In this document: piece after piece, positions 49,712 through 58,969 of the stretch
Numbering within the stretch: position 1 is the first letter of the stretch
Layout of the letters: every line of letters begins with the position of its first letter
Assembly: GCF_001499855.1 (NCBI RefSeq)
Contig: NZ_LQIK01000033.1
Location: forward strand, 184,448-248,447
Direction of reading: 5' to 3'
DNA from: Mycobacterium sp. GA-0227b
GTDB lineage: Bacteria > Actinomycetota > Actinomycetes > Mycobacteriales > Mycobacteriaceae
DNA length: 64,000 nt
Position numbers and translations under genes: made by a program
Notes under the pieces: generated by a model
What the model saw: the letters and a program-made list of their open reading frames with translations, nothing else
What the model was told of the DNA's origin: nothing
Database searches by the model: none

Positions 49712-51925
49712 ATGACGCAGACCAAACAGGCGAGCAGCCCACATCTGCGGCCGCACACCGCCGACCTGAACCGGTTGCTTGCCGGTGAACACCACGACCC
49801 GCACTCGGTGCTGGGCGCCCATGAGTACGACGACCACACCGTGATCCGGGCCTACCGCCCGCATGCGGTGGAGGTCGTGGCGCTCGTCGGTGCTGAGCGG
49901 TATGTGTTCCAGCACATCGAATCCGGATTGTTCGCGGTGGCGCTGCCGTTCACCGGACTGGCCGACTACCGGCTCGAGGTGCACTACCCCGCCGGCAGCG
50001 GCTCGACCCAGGTACACACGGTGGCCGACGCCTACCGGTTTCTGCCCACGCTCGGGGAGATGGATCTGCACCTGTTCGCCGAGGGCCGCCACGAGCGGCT
50101 GTGGGAGATCCTCGGCGCGCATCCCCGCCGCTACAGCACGCCCGACGGTGTCGTTGACGGTGTCTCGTTCGCGGTGTGGGCGCCGAATGCCAAGGGCGTC
50201 ACCCTGATCGGCGAGTTCAACCACTGGGACGGCAACGAAGCACAGCTGCGCGTGCTCGGCTCGACCGGTGTGTGGGAGGTGTTCTGGCCGGGTTTCCATA
50301 TCGACGGGCTGTACAAGTTCCGCATCCACGGTGCCGACGGGTCGGTCAGCGACCGCGCCGACCCGATGGCCTTCGCCACCGAGGTGCCGCCGAAGACGGC
50401 GTCGAAGGTGACCCTGAGCGAATACACCTGGCAGGACCAGGACTGGATGGCCAAGCGCACCAACCAGAACCCGGTGTTCGAGCCGATGAGCACCCTCGAA
50501 GTGCATCTGATGTCATGGCGGCCCGGCCTGAACTATCGCGACCTCGCTGCGCAGCTCACCCAGTACGTCGTGGAGAACGGGTTCACCCACGTCGAATTGA
50601 TGCCGGTCGCCGAGCATCCCTTCGGCGGTTCCTGGGGCTACCAGGTGACGTCGTATTATGCGCCGACGTCCCGGCTGGGTACGCCCGACGAGTTCCGCCA
50701 CCTCGTCGACACGCTGCACCAGGCCGGCATCGGTGTGATCATGGACTGGGTGCCGGCCCACTTCCCCAAGGACGCCTGGGCTCTCGGCCGCTTCGACGGC
50801 ACCGCCCTCTACGAGCACTCCGATCCGCGCCGCGGCGAGCAGTTGGACTGGGGCACCTACGTATTCGACTTCGGCCGCAGCGAGGTACGCAACTTCCTGG
50901 TGGCCAACGCGCTGTACTGGTTGCAGGAATTCCACATCGACGGGCTGCGGGTCGACGCGGTCGCCTCGATGCTCTACCTGGACTACTCGCGGCCCGAGGG
51001 CGGGTGGACGCCGAACATATACGGCGGCCGCGAGAACCTCGAAGCCGTGCAGTTCCTTCAGGAGATGAACGCGACCGTGCACAAGGCCGCGCCCGGAATC
51101 GTGACGATTGCCGAGGAGTCCACCTCATGGCCCGGCGTCACCAGACCGACCAACCTTGGCGGCCTGGGGTTTTCGATGAAGTGGAATATGGGCTGGATGA
51201 ACGACACCCTGGAGTTCATCAAGCGCGATCCGATCCACCGCAGCTACCACCACCACGAGATCACGTTCTCGATGCTCTATGCGTTCAGCGAGAACTATGT
51301 GCTGCCGATCAGCCACGACGAGGTGGTGCACGGCAAGGGCACGTTGTGGGGCCGGATGCCGGGCAACGACCACAACAAGGCGGCCGGGTTGCGCAGCCTG
51401 TTGGCCTATCAGTGGGCGCATCCGGGCAAGCAGCTGTTGTTCATGGGCCAGGAGTTCGGCCAACGCGCCGAATGGTCCGAGGAACGCGGCGTGGACTGGT
51501 ACCAGCTCGACGAGAACGGGTTCTCGACCGGCATCCAACGCATGGTGCAGGACATCAACGGCATCTACCGCAGCCGACGGGCCCTGTGGGCGCAGGACAC
51601 CCGACCGGAGGGCTACTCCTGGATCGACGCCAACGACTCGGCCAACAACGTGCTGAGCTTCTTGCGCTACGGCGACGACGGCTCCGTGCTGGCGTGTGTG
51701 TTCAACTTCGCCGGCACCGAACACACCCGCTACCGGCTCGGCCTGCCGTACGCCGGCACCTGGCGCGAAGTGCTCAACACCGACGCCGACATCTACAACG
51801 GGTCGGGCATCGGTAACTACGGTGCCGTCGAGGCGACCGACGAGCCCTGGCACGGCCGGCCCGCGTCGGCCGTCATGGTGCTACCCCCGCTCGCGGCCCT
51901 GTGGTTCGAATACGAACCCGCCTAG
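49712..51925 (+). CDS. glgB: 1,4-alpha-glucan branching enzyme GlgB
   Basis: Introduces alpha-1,6 branches into glucan made by GlgE. 737 residues: an N-terminal beta domain (NRLLAGEHHDPHSVLGAHEY), a CBM48 (SFAVWAPNAKGVTLIGEFNHWDG), then the GH13 barrel with GLRVDAVASMLYLDYSR (nucleophile Asp), IVTIAEESTSWPGV (Glu) and LPISHDEVVHGKGTL (His-Asp). Starts 4 bp after glgE, so the two products are made together. Ends before a bidirectional terminator. Confidence 0.97.
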   Translation: MTQTKQASSPHLRPHTADLNRLLAGEHHDPHSVLGAHEYDDHTVIRAYRPHAVEVVALVGAERYVFQHIESGLFAVALPFTGLADYRLEVHYPAGSGSTQVHTVADAYRFLPTLGEMDLHLFAEGRHERLWEILGAHPRRYSTPDGVVDGVSFAVWAPNAKGVTLIGEFNHWDGNEAQLRVLGSTGVWEVFWPGFHIDGLYKFRIHGADGSVSDRADPMAFATEVPPKTASKVTLSEYTWQDQDWMAKRTNQNPVFEPMSTLEVHLMSWRPGLNYRDLAAQLTQYVVENGFTHVELMPVAEHPFGGSWGYQVTSYYAPTSRLGTPDEFRHLVDTLHQAGIGVIMDWVPAHFPKDAWALGRFDGTALYEHSDPRRGEQLDWGTYVFDFGRSEVRNFLVANALYWLQEFHIDGLRVDAVASMLYLDYSRPEGGWTPNIYGGRENLEAVQFLQEMNATVHKAAPGIVTIAEESTSWPGVTRPTNLGGLGFSMKWNMGWMNDTLEFIKRDPIHRSYHHHEITFSMLYAFSENYVLPISHDEVVHGKGTLWGRMPGNDHNKAAGLRSLLAYQWAHPGKQLLFMGQEFGQRAEWSEERGVDWYQLDENGFSTGIQRMVQDINGIYRSRRALWAQDTRPEGYSWIDANDSANNVLSFLRYGDDGSVLACVFNFAGTEHTRYRLGLPYAGTWREVLNTDADIYNGSGIGNYGAVEATDEPWHGRPASAVMVLPPLAALWFEYEPA

Positions 51926-51933
51926 TTCTGACC

Positions 51934-51991
51934 CCGAAACTGCTCACAGATCGCGGATTCAGCCGAAATCGCGATCTCCCCGCAGTCTCGG
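51934..51991. terminator. Long inverted repeat, bidirectional terminator after glgB
   Basis: Imperfect arms of about 25 bp (51934-51959 and 51967-51991) with a perfect AGATCGCG/CGCGATCT core and outer CCGA-ACTGC pairing. It lies 9 bp after the glgB stop and 13 bp before the convergent thioredoxin-TPR stop. Shares the CCCGAAACTG sequence with the repeat at 36255. Confidence 0.6.
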
Positions 51992-52004
51992 CGCACTCCG
52001 CGAG

Positions 52005-52898
52005 TCAGTACAGCGCGTTGGCCAGCTTGCGGCGGCCGGCGATGACCTCGGGGTCGGCCGGGTCGAACAGGTCGAACAGCTCGATCAACCGCGTGCGCAC
52101 CGTGGTGCGGTCGTCGCCGGAGGTCCGCTTGACCAGGCCGATGAGCCGGTCGAAGGCGGCTGCGACGTTCTGTTGCAGCACCTCGACGTCGGCCGCGGCG
52201 AACGCCGCATCGATGTCGTCGGGTGCCGCGTCGGCGGCGGCGATCACACCGGGGTCCCGGGAACTCGCGCGCTGCAGGAAGTCGATCTGACGCACGGCGC
52301 CCTTGGCCTCGGCGTGATTGGGATTGCCGTCCAGAATCGCCTGATACGCCGTGCGCGCGGCGTCGAAGTCACCGGCGTCCAGAGACGCCCGGGCTTGCGC
52401 GACCGCGGGGTCGACCTCCTCGGCTTCCCCCGGCTCACCGCTGCCGGGCAGCTTGCCCGCGACGGCGTTCAACAGCGAGTCGATCCACCGGCGCAGCTGT
52501 TCTGGCGGCTGCCTGCCCTGGAAGCTGGACAGCGGTTGTCCAGCGGCCAGTGCGACCACCGTCGGGATCGCCTGCACCCCGAACATCTGCGCCACCCTCG
52601 GTACGACGTCGACGTTGACGGTCGCCAGCGACCACTTGCCACCGTCGGCGGTGGCCAGTTCGGCAAGCGAATCACCCAGTTGGACACTGGCATCGCTGCG
52701 CGGTGACCAAAGCAGGACGACGACCGGAACCTGGCTCGACCGGACCAGCACCTCATCTTCGAGATTGGCTTCGGTGATCTCCACTCCACCGGCCGGCGCC
52801 GACGAGCCACCGTCGTTCGTCGAGGGCCGCTGCTTGAGGGCGGACAGATCAACCGCACCGGCCATGGAGGCCGCGATGGAAGGGCGTGGACGACTCAC
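52005..52898 (-). CDS. Thioredoxin-fold/TPR protein lacking the CxxC motif (Rv1324 homologue, CnoX-like)
   Basis: A 297-residue protein with a thioredoxin domain (VPVVVLLWSPRSDASVQLGDSLAEL, residues about 58-82) followed by TPR-like helices. The redox CxxC is replaced by SPRS, so it cannot exchange disulfides and is more likely a holdase or scaffold like the CnoX/YbbN family. VQAIPTVVALAAGQPLSSFQG is the cis-Pro segment. GTG start at 52898, 13 bp after the DUF3817 gene on the same strand. Confidence 0.9.
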   Translation of the reverse strand: MSRPRPSIAASMAGAVDLSALKQRPSTNDGGSSAPAGGVEITEANLEDEVLVRSSQVPVVVLLWSPRSDASVQLGDSLAELATADGGKWSLATVNVDVVPRVAQMFGVQAIPTVVALAAGQPLSSFQGRQPPEQLRRWIDSLLNAVAGKLPGSGEPGEAEEVDPAVAQARASLDAGDFDAARTAYQAILDGNPNHAEAKGAVRQIDFLQRASSRDPGVIAAADAAPDDIDAAFAAADVEVLQQNVAAAFDRLIGLVKRTSGDDRTTVRTRLIELFDLFDPADPEVIAGRRKLANALY

Positions 52899-52911
52899 GC
52901 GTTCAAGTTTG

Positions 52912-53286
52912 TCACGTCGTTTCCGGGATCGACCGCCCCGGTTGCGACATGCTCGCGGCAGCGGGCACGACGCCCATCCGACCGGTGCGATCCGCCCAGA
53001 TGACGAAGATCACACTCGCCAGGGGCACGATGCTCGCCAGTATCGCCAGCAACCACGTGCCGGGCGCCCACTTGACGGTGATCCCGGCCAGCAGGCCCAC
53101 CGCGACGAAGCCGACGAAGATCAGCCCGTGCGCCATGCCGAACACCTGCACGCCGACCTCGGTGCGCGGCGTGCCGACGTACTTGAAGTACATGCCGGTC
53201 AGCAGACCAACCCAGCTCAACGCCTCCAGCAAGGCGACGAGCCGGAACCATCCGGCAACGGACCGAAGATCGAAAGCGCCAGTCAT
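52912..53286 (-). CDS. DUF3817 membrane protein (second copy)
   Basis: A 124-residue membrane protein with three helices: FRLVALLEALSWVGLLTGM, VFGMAHGLIFVGFVAVGLLA and LLAILASIVPLASVIFVIW. The MAHGLIF motif in helix two is the DUF3817 feature and corresponds to VVHGWVYF in the protein at 28981. Function unknown. Lies between the thiolase gene and the thioredoxin-TPR gene and is probably transcribed with the latter. Confidence 0.85.
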   Translation of the reverse strand: MTGAFDLRSVAGWFRLVALLEALSWVGLLTGMYFKYVGTPRTEVGVQVFGMAHGLIFVGFVAVGLLAGITVKWAPGTWLLAILASIVPLASVIFVIWADRTGRMGVVPAAASMSQPGRSIPETT

Positions 53287-53338
53287 GGCCGCTATTGTGC
53301 ACGAAAACCGGAATGTTTACTACACGCCGTCGTAGAGG

Positions 53339-54520
53339 CTACGGCGCGCGCAGGATCAGCGCGTCGCCCTGGCCGCCCGCGCCACACAGCGCGGCCACGG
53401 CGTAGCCGGACCCGCGCCGGGCCAGCTCGAGGGCGGCGTGCAGCGTGATCCGGGCGCCCGACATGCCGATCGGATGCCCGATCGCGATCGCACCGCCATT
53501 GACGTTGACCTTCTCCGGGTCGACCCCCAGCTCCTTCGTCGAGGCCAACGCGACCGCGGAGAACGCCTCGTTGATCTCGATCACGTCCAGCTGGTCGAGC
53601 GAAATCCCCTCGCGGGCAACGGCTTTCCTGATGGCGTTGGCCGGCTGCGACTGCAGGGTGGAGTCCGGGCCGGCGACCACGCCGTGGGCGCCGATCTCCG
53701 CCAACCAGCTCAGCCCCAGTTCCTCGGCCTTGGCCTTGTTCATCACGACCACCGCGCAGGCGCCGTCGGAAATCTGAGATGCCGACCCGGCGGTGATGGT
53801 GCCGTCCTTGCGGAATGCCGGTTTGAGACCGGAGAGCGACTCGGCGGTGGTGTTGGCGCGGATGCCTTCGTCCTCGTTGAACTCCAGCGGATCGCCCTTG
53901 CGCTGCGGGATCTGCACCGGCACCACCTCATCGGCGTAGACGCCGTCTTTCCAGGCCGCGGCGGCCTTCTGGTGCGACCGGGCGGCGAACTCGTCCTGTT
54001 CGGCACGGCTGAACTGATCGACCTCGTTGCGCTGTTCGGTGAGCGCGCCCATCGGCTGATCGGTGAACACGTCGTGCAGGCCGTCGTAGGCCATGTGGTC
54101 GAGCACGGTGACATCGCCGTACTTGTAGCCCGACCGGCTGTTCATCAGCAGGTGCGGTGCCTGGGTCATCGACTCCTGCCCGCCGGCGACGACGACATCG
54201 AACTCGCCGGCGCGGATCAGTTGGTCGGCGAGAGCGATGGCGTCGATTCCCGACAGGCACATCTTGTTGATGGTCAGTGCGGGCACGTACCAGCCAATTC
54301 CGGCGGCCACCGCGGCCTGCCTGGCGGGCATCTGCCCGGCGCCGGCGGTGAGGACCTGGCCCATGATCACGTACTCGACCGCTGAGGCGGGAACATTGGC
54401 CTTCTCCAGGGCGCCCTTGATCGCGACGGCCCCGAGATCGCTGCCCGAGAAGTCCTTCAGCGAGCCCATCAGCTTGCCGACCGGAGTGCGCGCTCCAGCA
54501 ACGATCACCGATGTCGTCAT
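53339..54520 (-). CDS. fadA4: Acetyl-CoA acetyltransferase (thiolase), FadA4-type
   Basis: Condenses or cleaves acetoacetyl-CoA. 393 residues. Catalytic Cys in INKMCLSGIDAIALAD, His in AIGHPIGMSGARIT and the second Cys in ALCGAGGQGDA are in place, giving a complete thiolase II active site. Homologue of Rv1323. Divergent from methylmalonyl-CoA epimerase over 83 bp, as in M. tuberculosis. Confidence 0.94.
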   Translation of the reverse strand: MTTSVIVAGARTPVGKLMGSLKDFSGSDLGAVAIKGALEKANVPASAVEYVIMGQVLTAGAGQMPARQAAVAAGIGWYVPALTINKMCLSGIDAIALADQLIRAGEFDVVVAGGQESMTQAPHLLMNSRSGYKYGDVTVLDHMAYDGLHDVFTDQPMGALTEQRNEVDQFSRAEQDEFAARSHQKAAAAWKDGVYADEVVPVQIPQRKGDPLEFNEDEGIRANTTAESLSGLKPAFRKDGTITAGSASQISDGACAVVVMNKAKAEELGLSWLAEIGAHGVVAGPDSTLQSQPANAIRKAVAREGISLDQLDVIEINEAFSAVALASTKELGVDPEKVNVNGGAIAIGHPIGMSGARITLHAALELARRGSGYAVAALCGAGGQGDALILRAP

Positions 54521-54603
54521 TTACTACCTCCGGAAACTGGGTATATCGATATGTGGTCCATGACACATTCCGCAAACATCTGTCTCAAGGTTACCGTTAC
54601 GTT

Positions 54604-55083
54604 ATGACCACTGAACACGTAGACGCACGTCCAGCGCTCGCGAGCGCACTCGTGACGGCGATCGATCACGTGGGGATCGCGGTGCCGGATCTGGACGTCG
54701 CGATCAAGTGGTACCACGACCACCTCGGGATGATCGTGCTGCACGAGGAGGTCAACGAGGATCAAGGCGTGCGCGAGGCCATGCTCTCGGTGCGTGGCGC
54801 TCCGGTCGGTAGCGCTCAGGTCCAGCTGATGGCCCCGCTGGACGAGACCTCGACAATCGCGAAGTTCATCGACAAGCGCGGTCCCGGTCTTCAGCAGTTG
54901 GCGTACCGCACCAGCGACATCGACGCGCTCAGCGAGCGTCTGCGCGACGAGGGCGTGCGGCTGCTGTACGACGCGCCGCGGAGCGGCACCGCGAACTCGC
55001 GGATCAACTTCATCCACCCGAAGGATTCCGGCGGCGTCCTCATCGAGCTCGTAGAGCCGGCCGCCGACGGGCAGGACCACTAG
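54604..55083 (+). CDS. Methylmalonyl-CoA epimerase (VOC fold)
   Basis: Interconverts the methylmalonyl-CoA epimers in propionate metabolism. 159 residues: TAIDHVGIAVPDLDVAIKWYHDHLGM at the start, VQLMAPLDETSTIAKF, and INFIHPKDSGGVLIELVEP at the end. Metal ligands His22, the Gln of VQLM and the final Glu are present, but the usual HH of the middle motif is QQ (GPGLQQLAYRT). ATG at 54604 preferred; the frame is open further upstream without a good start. Its stop overlaps that of the convergent small gene. Confidence 0.92.
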   Translation: MTTEHVDARPALASALVTAIDHVGIAVPDLDVAIKWYHDHLGMIVLHEEVNEDQGVREAMLSVRGAPVGSAQVQLMAPLDETSTIAKFIDKRGPGLQQLAYRTSDIDALSERLRDEGVRLLYDAPRSGTANSRINFIHPKDSGGVLIELVEPAADGQDH

Positions 55084-55364
55084 GACCATTTGCGGGTCGG
55101 GCTACGCGTGGCCCGGTGCGTCCAGCACGCCGTGTGCCAGTGTCTACGGTCGTCGACGGACCGCTCCCCCATATCGGCGGGGAACACCACCAAATGTGCT
55201 GTCCCGGGCCGGATCTCGTGGTCACAGCCGGGACAGCGGTATGTCTTGACGGCACGCGCCGCCGCGATCGGCCGGACCTCGTACTCGTAACCGTCCGGTC
55301 CGGTTTCCAGGCGTCGCGGCGCAGGCAGGGGCGGCGGACGCTGCGGGCGGCGCTTGCGAGCCAT
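55080..55364 (-). CDS. Small zinc-ribbon-like protein (Rv1322-type)
   Basis: A 94-residue basic protein, start ATG 55364. A Pro/Arg-rich head (RKRRPQRPPPLPAPRR) precedes a likely metal site YRCPGCDHEI with a later HWHTACW, giving C-x2-C and H/C ligands. It might bind nucleic acid through the basic head and fold around zinc, but the role is unknown. Its start overlaps the nucS stop by one base (TGATG), so it is coupled to the mismatch nuclease and could assist it. Confidence 0.78.
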   Translation of the reverse strand: MARKRRPQRPPPLPAPRRLETGPDGYEYEVRPIAAARAVKTYRCPGCDHEIRPGTAHLVVFPADMGERSVDDRRHWHTACWTHRATRSPTRKWS

Positions 55365-56035
55365 CAGAACAGCCGGAACTCGTCGCTGTCCATGCCGCGC
55401 ATCTTGTCGTAGTCCAACGTCACACAGCGGATGCCGCGGTCGGTGGCCAGCGTGCGGGCCTGCGGCTTGATCTGCTGGGCCGCGAAGACGCCCGTCACCG
55501 GGGCCAGCAGGCTGTCGCGGTTGAGCAGCTCGAGGTAGCGGGTGAGCTGCTCGACGCCGTCGATCTCGCCGCGGCGCTTGATCTCCACGGCGACCGATCC
55601 GCCGTTCCCGTCGCGGCACAGCAGGTCCACGGGGCCGATCGCGGTCATGTACTCGCGTCGCACCAGCGTGTACCCCGCGCCCAGCAGCTCGACATGCTCG
55701 GCCAACAACTCCTGAAGATGCGCTTCGACGCCGTCCTTCACCAGACCCGGATCGACGCCGAGCTCGTGGCTGGAGTCGTGTTCGATTTCCTCGACGGTGA
55801 TCCGCAGCTGTTCACCGGCCTTGTTCTCGACCACCCAGACGGGGACAGGCCCGGTGCTGTCCTCGGTGAGCCGGCACGGCGGACTCATCCAGTTCAACGG
55901 TTTGTAGGCGCGGTCGTCGGCGTGCACGCTCACCGAACCGTCCGCCTTGACCAGCAGCAGTCGCCGCGCCGAAGGCAGATGTGCGGTCAGACGTCCGACG
56001 TAGTCGACAGTGCATTGGGCGATCACGAGACGCAC
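55364..56035 (-). CDS. nucS: NucS/EndoMS mismatch-specific endonuclease
   Basis: Noncanonical mismatch repair nuclease of actinobacteria that lack MutS/MutL. 223 residues. The C-terminal catalytic core is clear: GPVDLLCRDGNGGSVAVEIKRRG, with Asp, Glu and Lys of the PD-(D/E)xK site, then LTRYLELLNRD. The N-terminal DNA-binding and dimer domain starts VRLVIAQCTVDYVGRL. GTG at 56035. Homologue of Rv1321; same neighbours as in M. tuberculosis. Confidence 0.95.
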   Translation of the reverse strand: MRLVIAQCTVDYVGRLTAHLPSARRLLLVKADGSVSVHADDRAYKPLNWMSPPCRLTEDSTGPVPVWVVENKAGEQLRITVEEIEHDSSHELGVDPGLVKDGVEAHLQELLAEHVELLGAGYTLVRREYMTAIGPVDLLCRDGNGGSVAVEIKRRGEIDGVEQLTRYLELLNRDSLLAPVTGVFAAQQIKPQARTLATDRGIRCVTLDYDKMRGMDSDEFRLF

Positions 56036-56080
56036 CCGACCACCTTAGGCGCCGGTTCGGCGAATTAGGCTCTAGCCACA

Positions 56081-57685
56081 ATGACCGCCAAGAAGAGCGT
56101 CCCTCAGCGACTCGGTCTTGTCCTCGAGAAGGTGACGCGGCAGAGCGGGCGGCTACCGGACACCCCCGAATTCGGCTCTTTCCTGCTCGGCAAGCCGTCG
56201 GAGAGCCAAACCCGCCGACGCATCCGCATTCAAATCATCCTCACCGTCCTCATCCTGTTCACCAACGTGCTCGGCATCGCCGTGTCGTTGCTGCTGAACG
56301 CGGTCGCCATTCCGGTGCCGAGCGTCTTCACCGACGCGCCGGCATGGCTGACCTGGGGCGTCGCTCCCGCCTACATGATCTTTGCCCTGGTGGTGGGCAC
56401 CTGGTGGATCACCTCTCGCACCGTCAATTCGCTGCGATGGGCCATCGCAGAACGCGCCCCCACCCGAGCCGATCAGCACAATGTCTTCCTCGCTCCGTGG
56501 CATGTGGCGAAGAGGCTGCTGCTGCTGTGGGGCCTCGGCACGGCACTGCTGACATTGTTGTACGGCCTGCAGGACTCCGCGTTCATCCCTCGCTTCCTGC
56601 TCGCAGTCGGCTTTCCCGGCATCGTCGTGGCGACCGCCTGCTACCTCATCACCGAGTTCGCACTGCGCCCGGTCGCCGCTCAGGCGCTCGAAGCGGGCCG
56701 CCCGCCGCGCCGATTGGCACACGGAGTCATGGGCCGAACCATGACCGTCTGGTTGCTCAGCTCCGGCGTGCCGGTGCTGGGCATCCTTCTTCTCGCGGTG
56801 TTCGCGCTGTCGCTGCAAAATCTCACCGCAACCCAGTTCGCGGTCGCCGTGATGATCATCGCGGTGGTGGCACTGGCCTTCGGATTGATCCTGATGTTGC
56901 TGTTGTCGTGGCTGACGGCGACCCCCGTGCGCGTGGTGCGCTCGGCACTACAGCGCGTGGAGCAGGGAGATCTGAACTGCAACCTGGTGGTGTTCGACGG
57001 CACCGAGCTCGGCGAGTTGCAGCGGGGGTTCAACTCGATGGTCGACGGGCTGAAGGAACGCGAGCGGGTACGCGATCTGTTCGGCCGTCATGTCGGTCGC
57101 GACGTTGCCGCGGCTGCGGAGAAAGAGCGTCTGGAGCTCGGTGGCGCGGAACGCCATGTCGCGGTGATCTTCGTGGACATCATCGGCTCGACGCAGTTGG
57201 TGACGGCCCGCCGCGCGACCGAGGTCGTCGACCTGCTGAACCGGTTCTTCGCGGTGATCGTCGAGGAGGTCGACCGCCACCACGGCTTCGTCAACAAGTT
57301 CGAGGGCGACGGGGCGCTGGCCGTGTTCGGCGCTCCACTGCCCCTGGCGAACCCGGAGGATTCCGCGCTGGCCGCCGGTCGTGCGATCGCGCGCCGGATC
57401 CATGAGGAGGTGCCCGAGTGCGACGCGGGCATCGGGGTGGCCGCCGGCGAGGCGGTCGCGGGCAACGTCGGGGCCAAGGAACGGTTCGAGTACACCGTGA
57501 TCGGTGAGCCCGTCAACGAAGCGGCGCGGCTGTGCGAACTGGCCAAGGAAACCCCCGGCCACCTGCTCGCCTCATCCGATGCGGTCACCGGCGCGAGCGA
57601 AAGCGAGCGTGCCCGTTGGACACTCGGCGACGAGGTGACGTTGCGCGGACACGACGAGCCGACCAGGCTGGCGTCACCCGTCTGA
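56081..57685 (+). CDS. Membrane-anchored class III adenylate cyclase with HAMP domain (Rv1318c-Rv1320c type)
   Basis: A 534-residue cyclase. Six membrane helices lie in residues about 50-285, then a HAMP segment (TPVRVVRSALQRVEQGDLNCNLVVFDGTELGELQRGFNSM), RERVRDLFGRHVGRDV and the catalytic domain. Metal Asp in FVDIIGSTQ and NKFEGDGAL, base-contacting Lys in NKF, transition-state Asn/Arg in VNEAARLCE. In VIGEPVNEAA the base-contacting Asp of the paralogue at 11066 is Glu. M. tuberculosis has three tandem copies here; this genome shows one. Divergent from nucS over 45 bp. Confidence 0.92.
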   Translation: MTAKKSVPQRLGLVLEKVTRQSGRLPDTPEFGSFLLGKPSESQTRRRIRIQIILTVLILFTNVLGIAVSLLLNAVAIPVPSVFTDAPAWLTWGVAPAYMIFALVVGTWWITSRTVNSLRWAIAERAPTRADQHNVFLAPWHVAKRLLLLWGLGTALLTLLYGLQDSAFIPRFLLAVGFPGIVVATACYLITEFALRPVAAQALEAGRPPRRLAHGVMGRTMTVWLLSSGVPVLGILLLAVFALSLQNLTATQFAVAVMIIAVVALAFGLILMLLLSWLTATPVRVVRSALQRVEQGDLNCNLVVFDGTELGELQRGFNSMVDGLKERERVRDLFGRHVGRDVAAAAEKERLELGGAERHVAVIFVDIIGSTQLVTARRATEVVDLLNRFFAVIVEEVDRHHGFVNKFEGDGALAVFGAPLPLANPEDSALAAGRAIARRIHEEVPECDAGIGVAAGEAVAGNVGAKERFEYTVIGEPVNEAARLCELAKETPGHLLASSDAVTGASESERARWTLGDEVTLRGHDEPTRLASPV

Positions 57686-58960
57686 TCGCGTTCGCTGAAA
57701 ACTCTCCGCGGCGCGCAACGCCCCGTCGAGGGTGCCGAACACCCTCGCCTGTGCGGCTTCAGCGGCGGCCAACGTGCCGTCCGGATCCACGACGTAACCC
57801 TCTTTGCCTGCGGCAGTGAGCGACTCGTGCATGCCGGCGAGCATCCGGCGGGCGGCATCGTTGACGTCGTCGACCCTCGACAAGTCCAGGATGGCCACAT
57901 CGAAACCGTCGCGCTGCTCGTCAACGGTGCGTAGCACCTGCTCGGCGCCGGCGAACAAGAGGTCACCGTGCAGCTCGTAAATCCGGACACCTGCGGCGAC
58001 GTCATACGCGTCCCGGATCGTCGAGCGGGCTTCCCGGGTGACCGAAAGGAAATGCAATCCGAGGCCGGCCGACAGATCGCGGCACGCCTTCACACCCCGC
58101 ACGCTGTTGCCCTTGTCGTCCAGAAGCGGTGAGTAGACCCCGATTCCGAGCTGAGCGGGCAGCACGGCCGCGATGCCGCCGCCGACACCGCTCTTGGCCG
58201 GCATGCCGACGGCGCTCACCCAGTCCCCCGCCGCGTCGTACATCCCGCAGGTAACCATCACGCTCAGCGTCCGCTGTACCACTGCTGCAGCGGCCACTCG
58301 CCGTCCCCACACCGGGTCGATGCCACCGCGCGCCAGGGTGGCGGCCATCTGGGCCAGATCCGTGGTGGTCACCTTGATCGAACATTGACGGAAGTAGACG
58401 TCGAGGACCTCATCGGGATCACCGTCGAGCACGCCGAAACTCTGCAACATGTAAGCGATCGCGCGGTTCCGGCTTCCGGTCGACTTCTCAGACGGATAGA
58501 TGTCGTCGTCGACCGTCAGGTCGCGACCCGCACACGCCGAATAGAATTCGCGAATCTGGCTGAACCGCTCATCGGCGGAGGTGCCGGGTACCAGAGAGAC
58601 GGCCGCGATGGCGCCGGCATTGATCATCGGGTTCTTCGGCGCCTTGGTGGATTCGTCGACGCTGATCTCATTGAACGCTTCACCGGAGGGCTCCACGCCG
58701 ATCTTGGCGTCGACCGCATCGAAGCCGAGGCGGTCGAGTGCGAGCGCATAGGTGAACGGCTTGGACACCGACTGGATGGTGAATTCGAGGGCGGTATCGC
58801 CGGATTCATAGACGTAGCCGTCAACCAGCGACAGCGACAAACCGAATCCGTTGGGGTCGACCCGAGTCAGTTCAGGAATGTAGTCGGCAAGGGCCCCGCC
58901 AGTGTCGTCGGCGTGCTTCGTGAGAATCTGGTCCAGGTATCGCTGCACCAGTTCGGCCAT
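57674..58960 (-). CDS. glsA: Glutaminase with C-terminal STAS domain
   Basis: Deaminates glutamine to glutamate. 428 residues. The serine-dependent active site appears as TIQSVSKPFTYALAL (Ser-x-x-Lys), with NPMINAGAIAAVSL, EKSTGSRNRAIAYML and MPAKSGVGGGIAAVLP. The last 110 residues form a STAS-like domain (VRIYELHGDLLFAGAEQVLR then FDVAILDLSRVDDVNDAARRML), which often senses nucleotides or regulates assembly. Its stop overlaps the convergent cyclase by 12 bp. The carotenoid oxygenase lies 9 bp upstream on the same strand. Confidence 0.92.
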   Translation of the reverse strand: MAELVQRYLDQILTKHADDTGGALADYIPELTRVDPNGFGLSLSLVDGYVYESGDTALEFTIQSVSKPFTYALALDRLGFDAVDAKIGVEPSGEAFNEISVDESTKAPKNPMINAGAIAAVSLVPGTSADERFSQIREFYSACAGRDLTVDDDIYPSEKSTGSRNRAIAYMLQSFGVLDGDPDEVLDVYFRQCSIKVTTTDLAQMAATLARGGIDPVWGRRVAAAAVVQRTLSVMVTCGMYDAAGDWVSAVGMPAKSGVGGGIAAVLPAQLGIGVYSPLLDDKGNSVRGVKACRDLSAGLGLHFLSVTREARSTIRDAYDVAAGVRIYELHGDLLFAGAEQVLRTVDEQRDGFDVAILDLSRVDDVNDAARRMLAGMHESLTAAGKEGYVVDPDGTLAAAEAAQARVFGTLDGALRAAESFQRTRSDG

Positions 58961-58969
58961 GGACCGATC

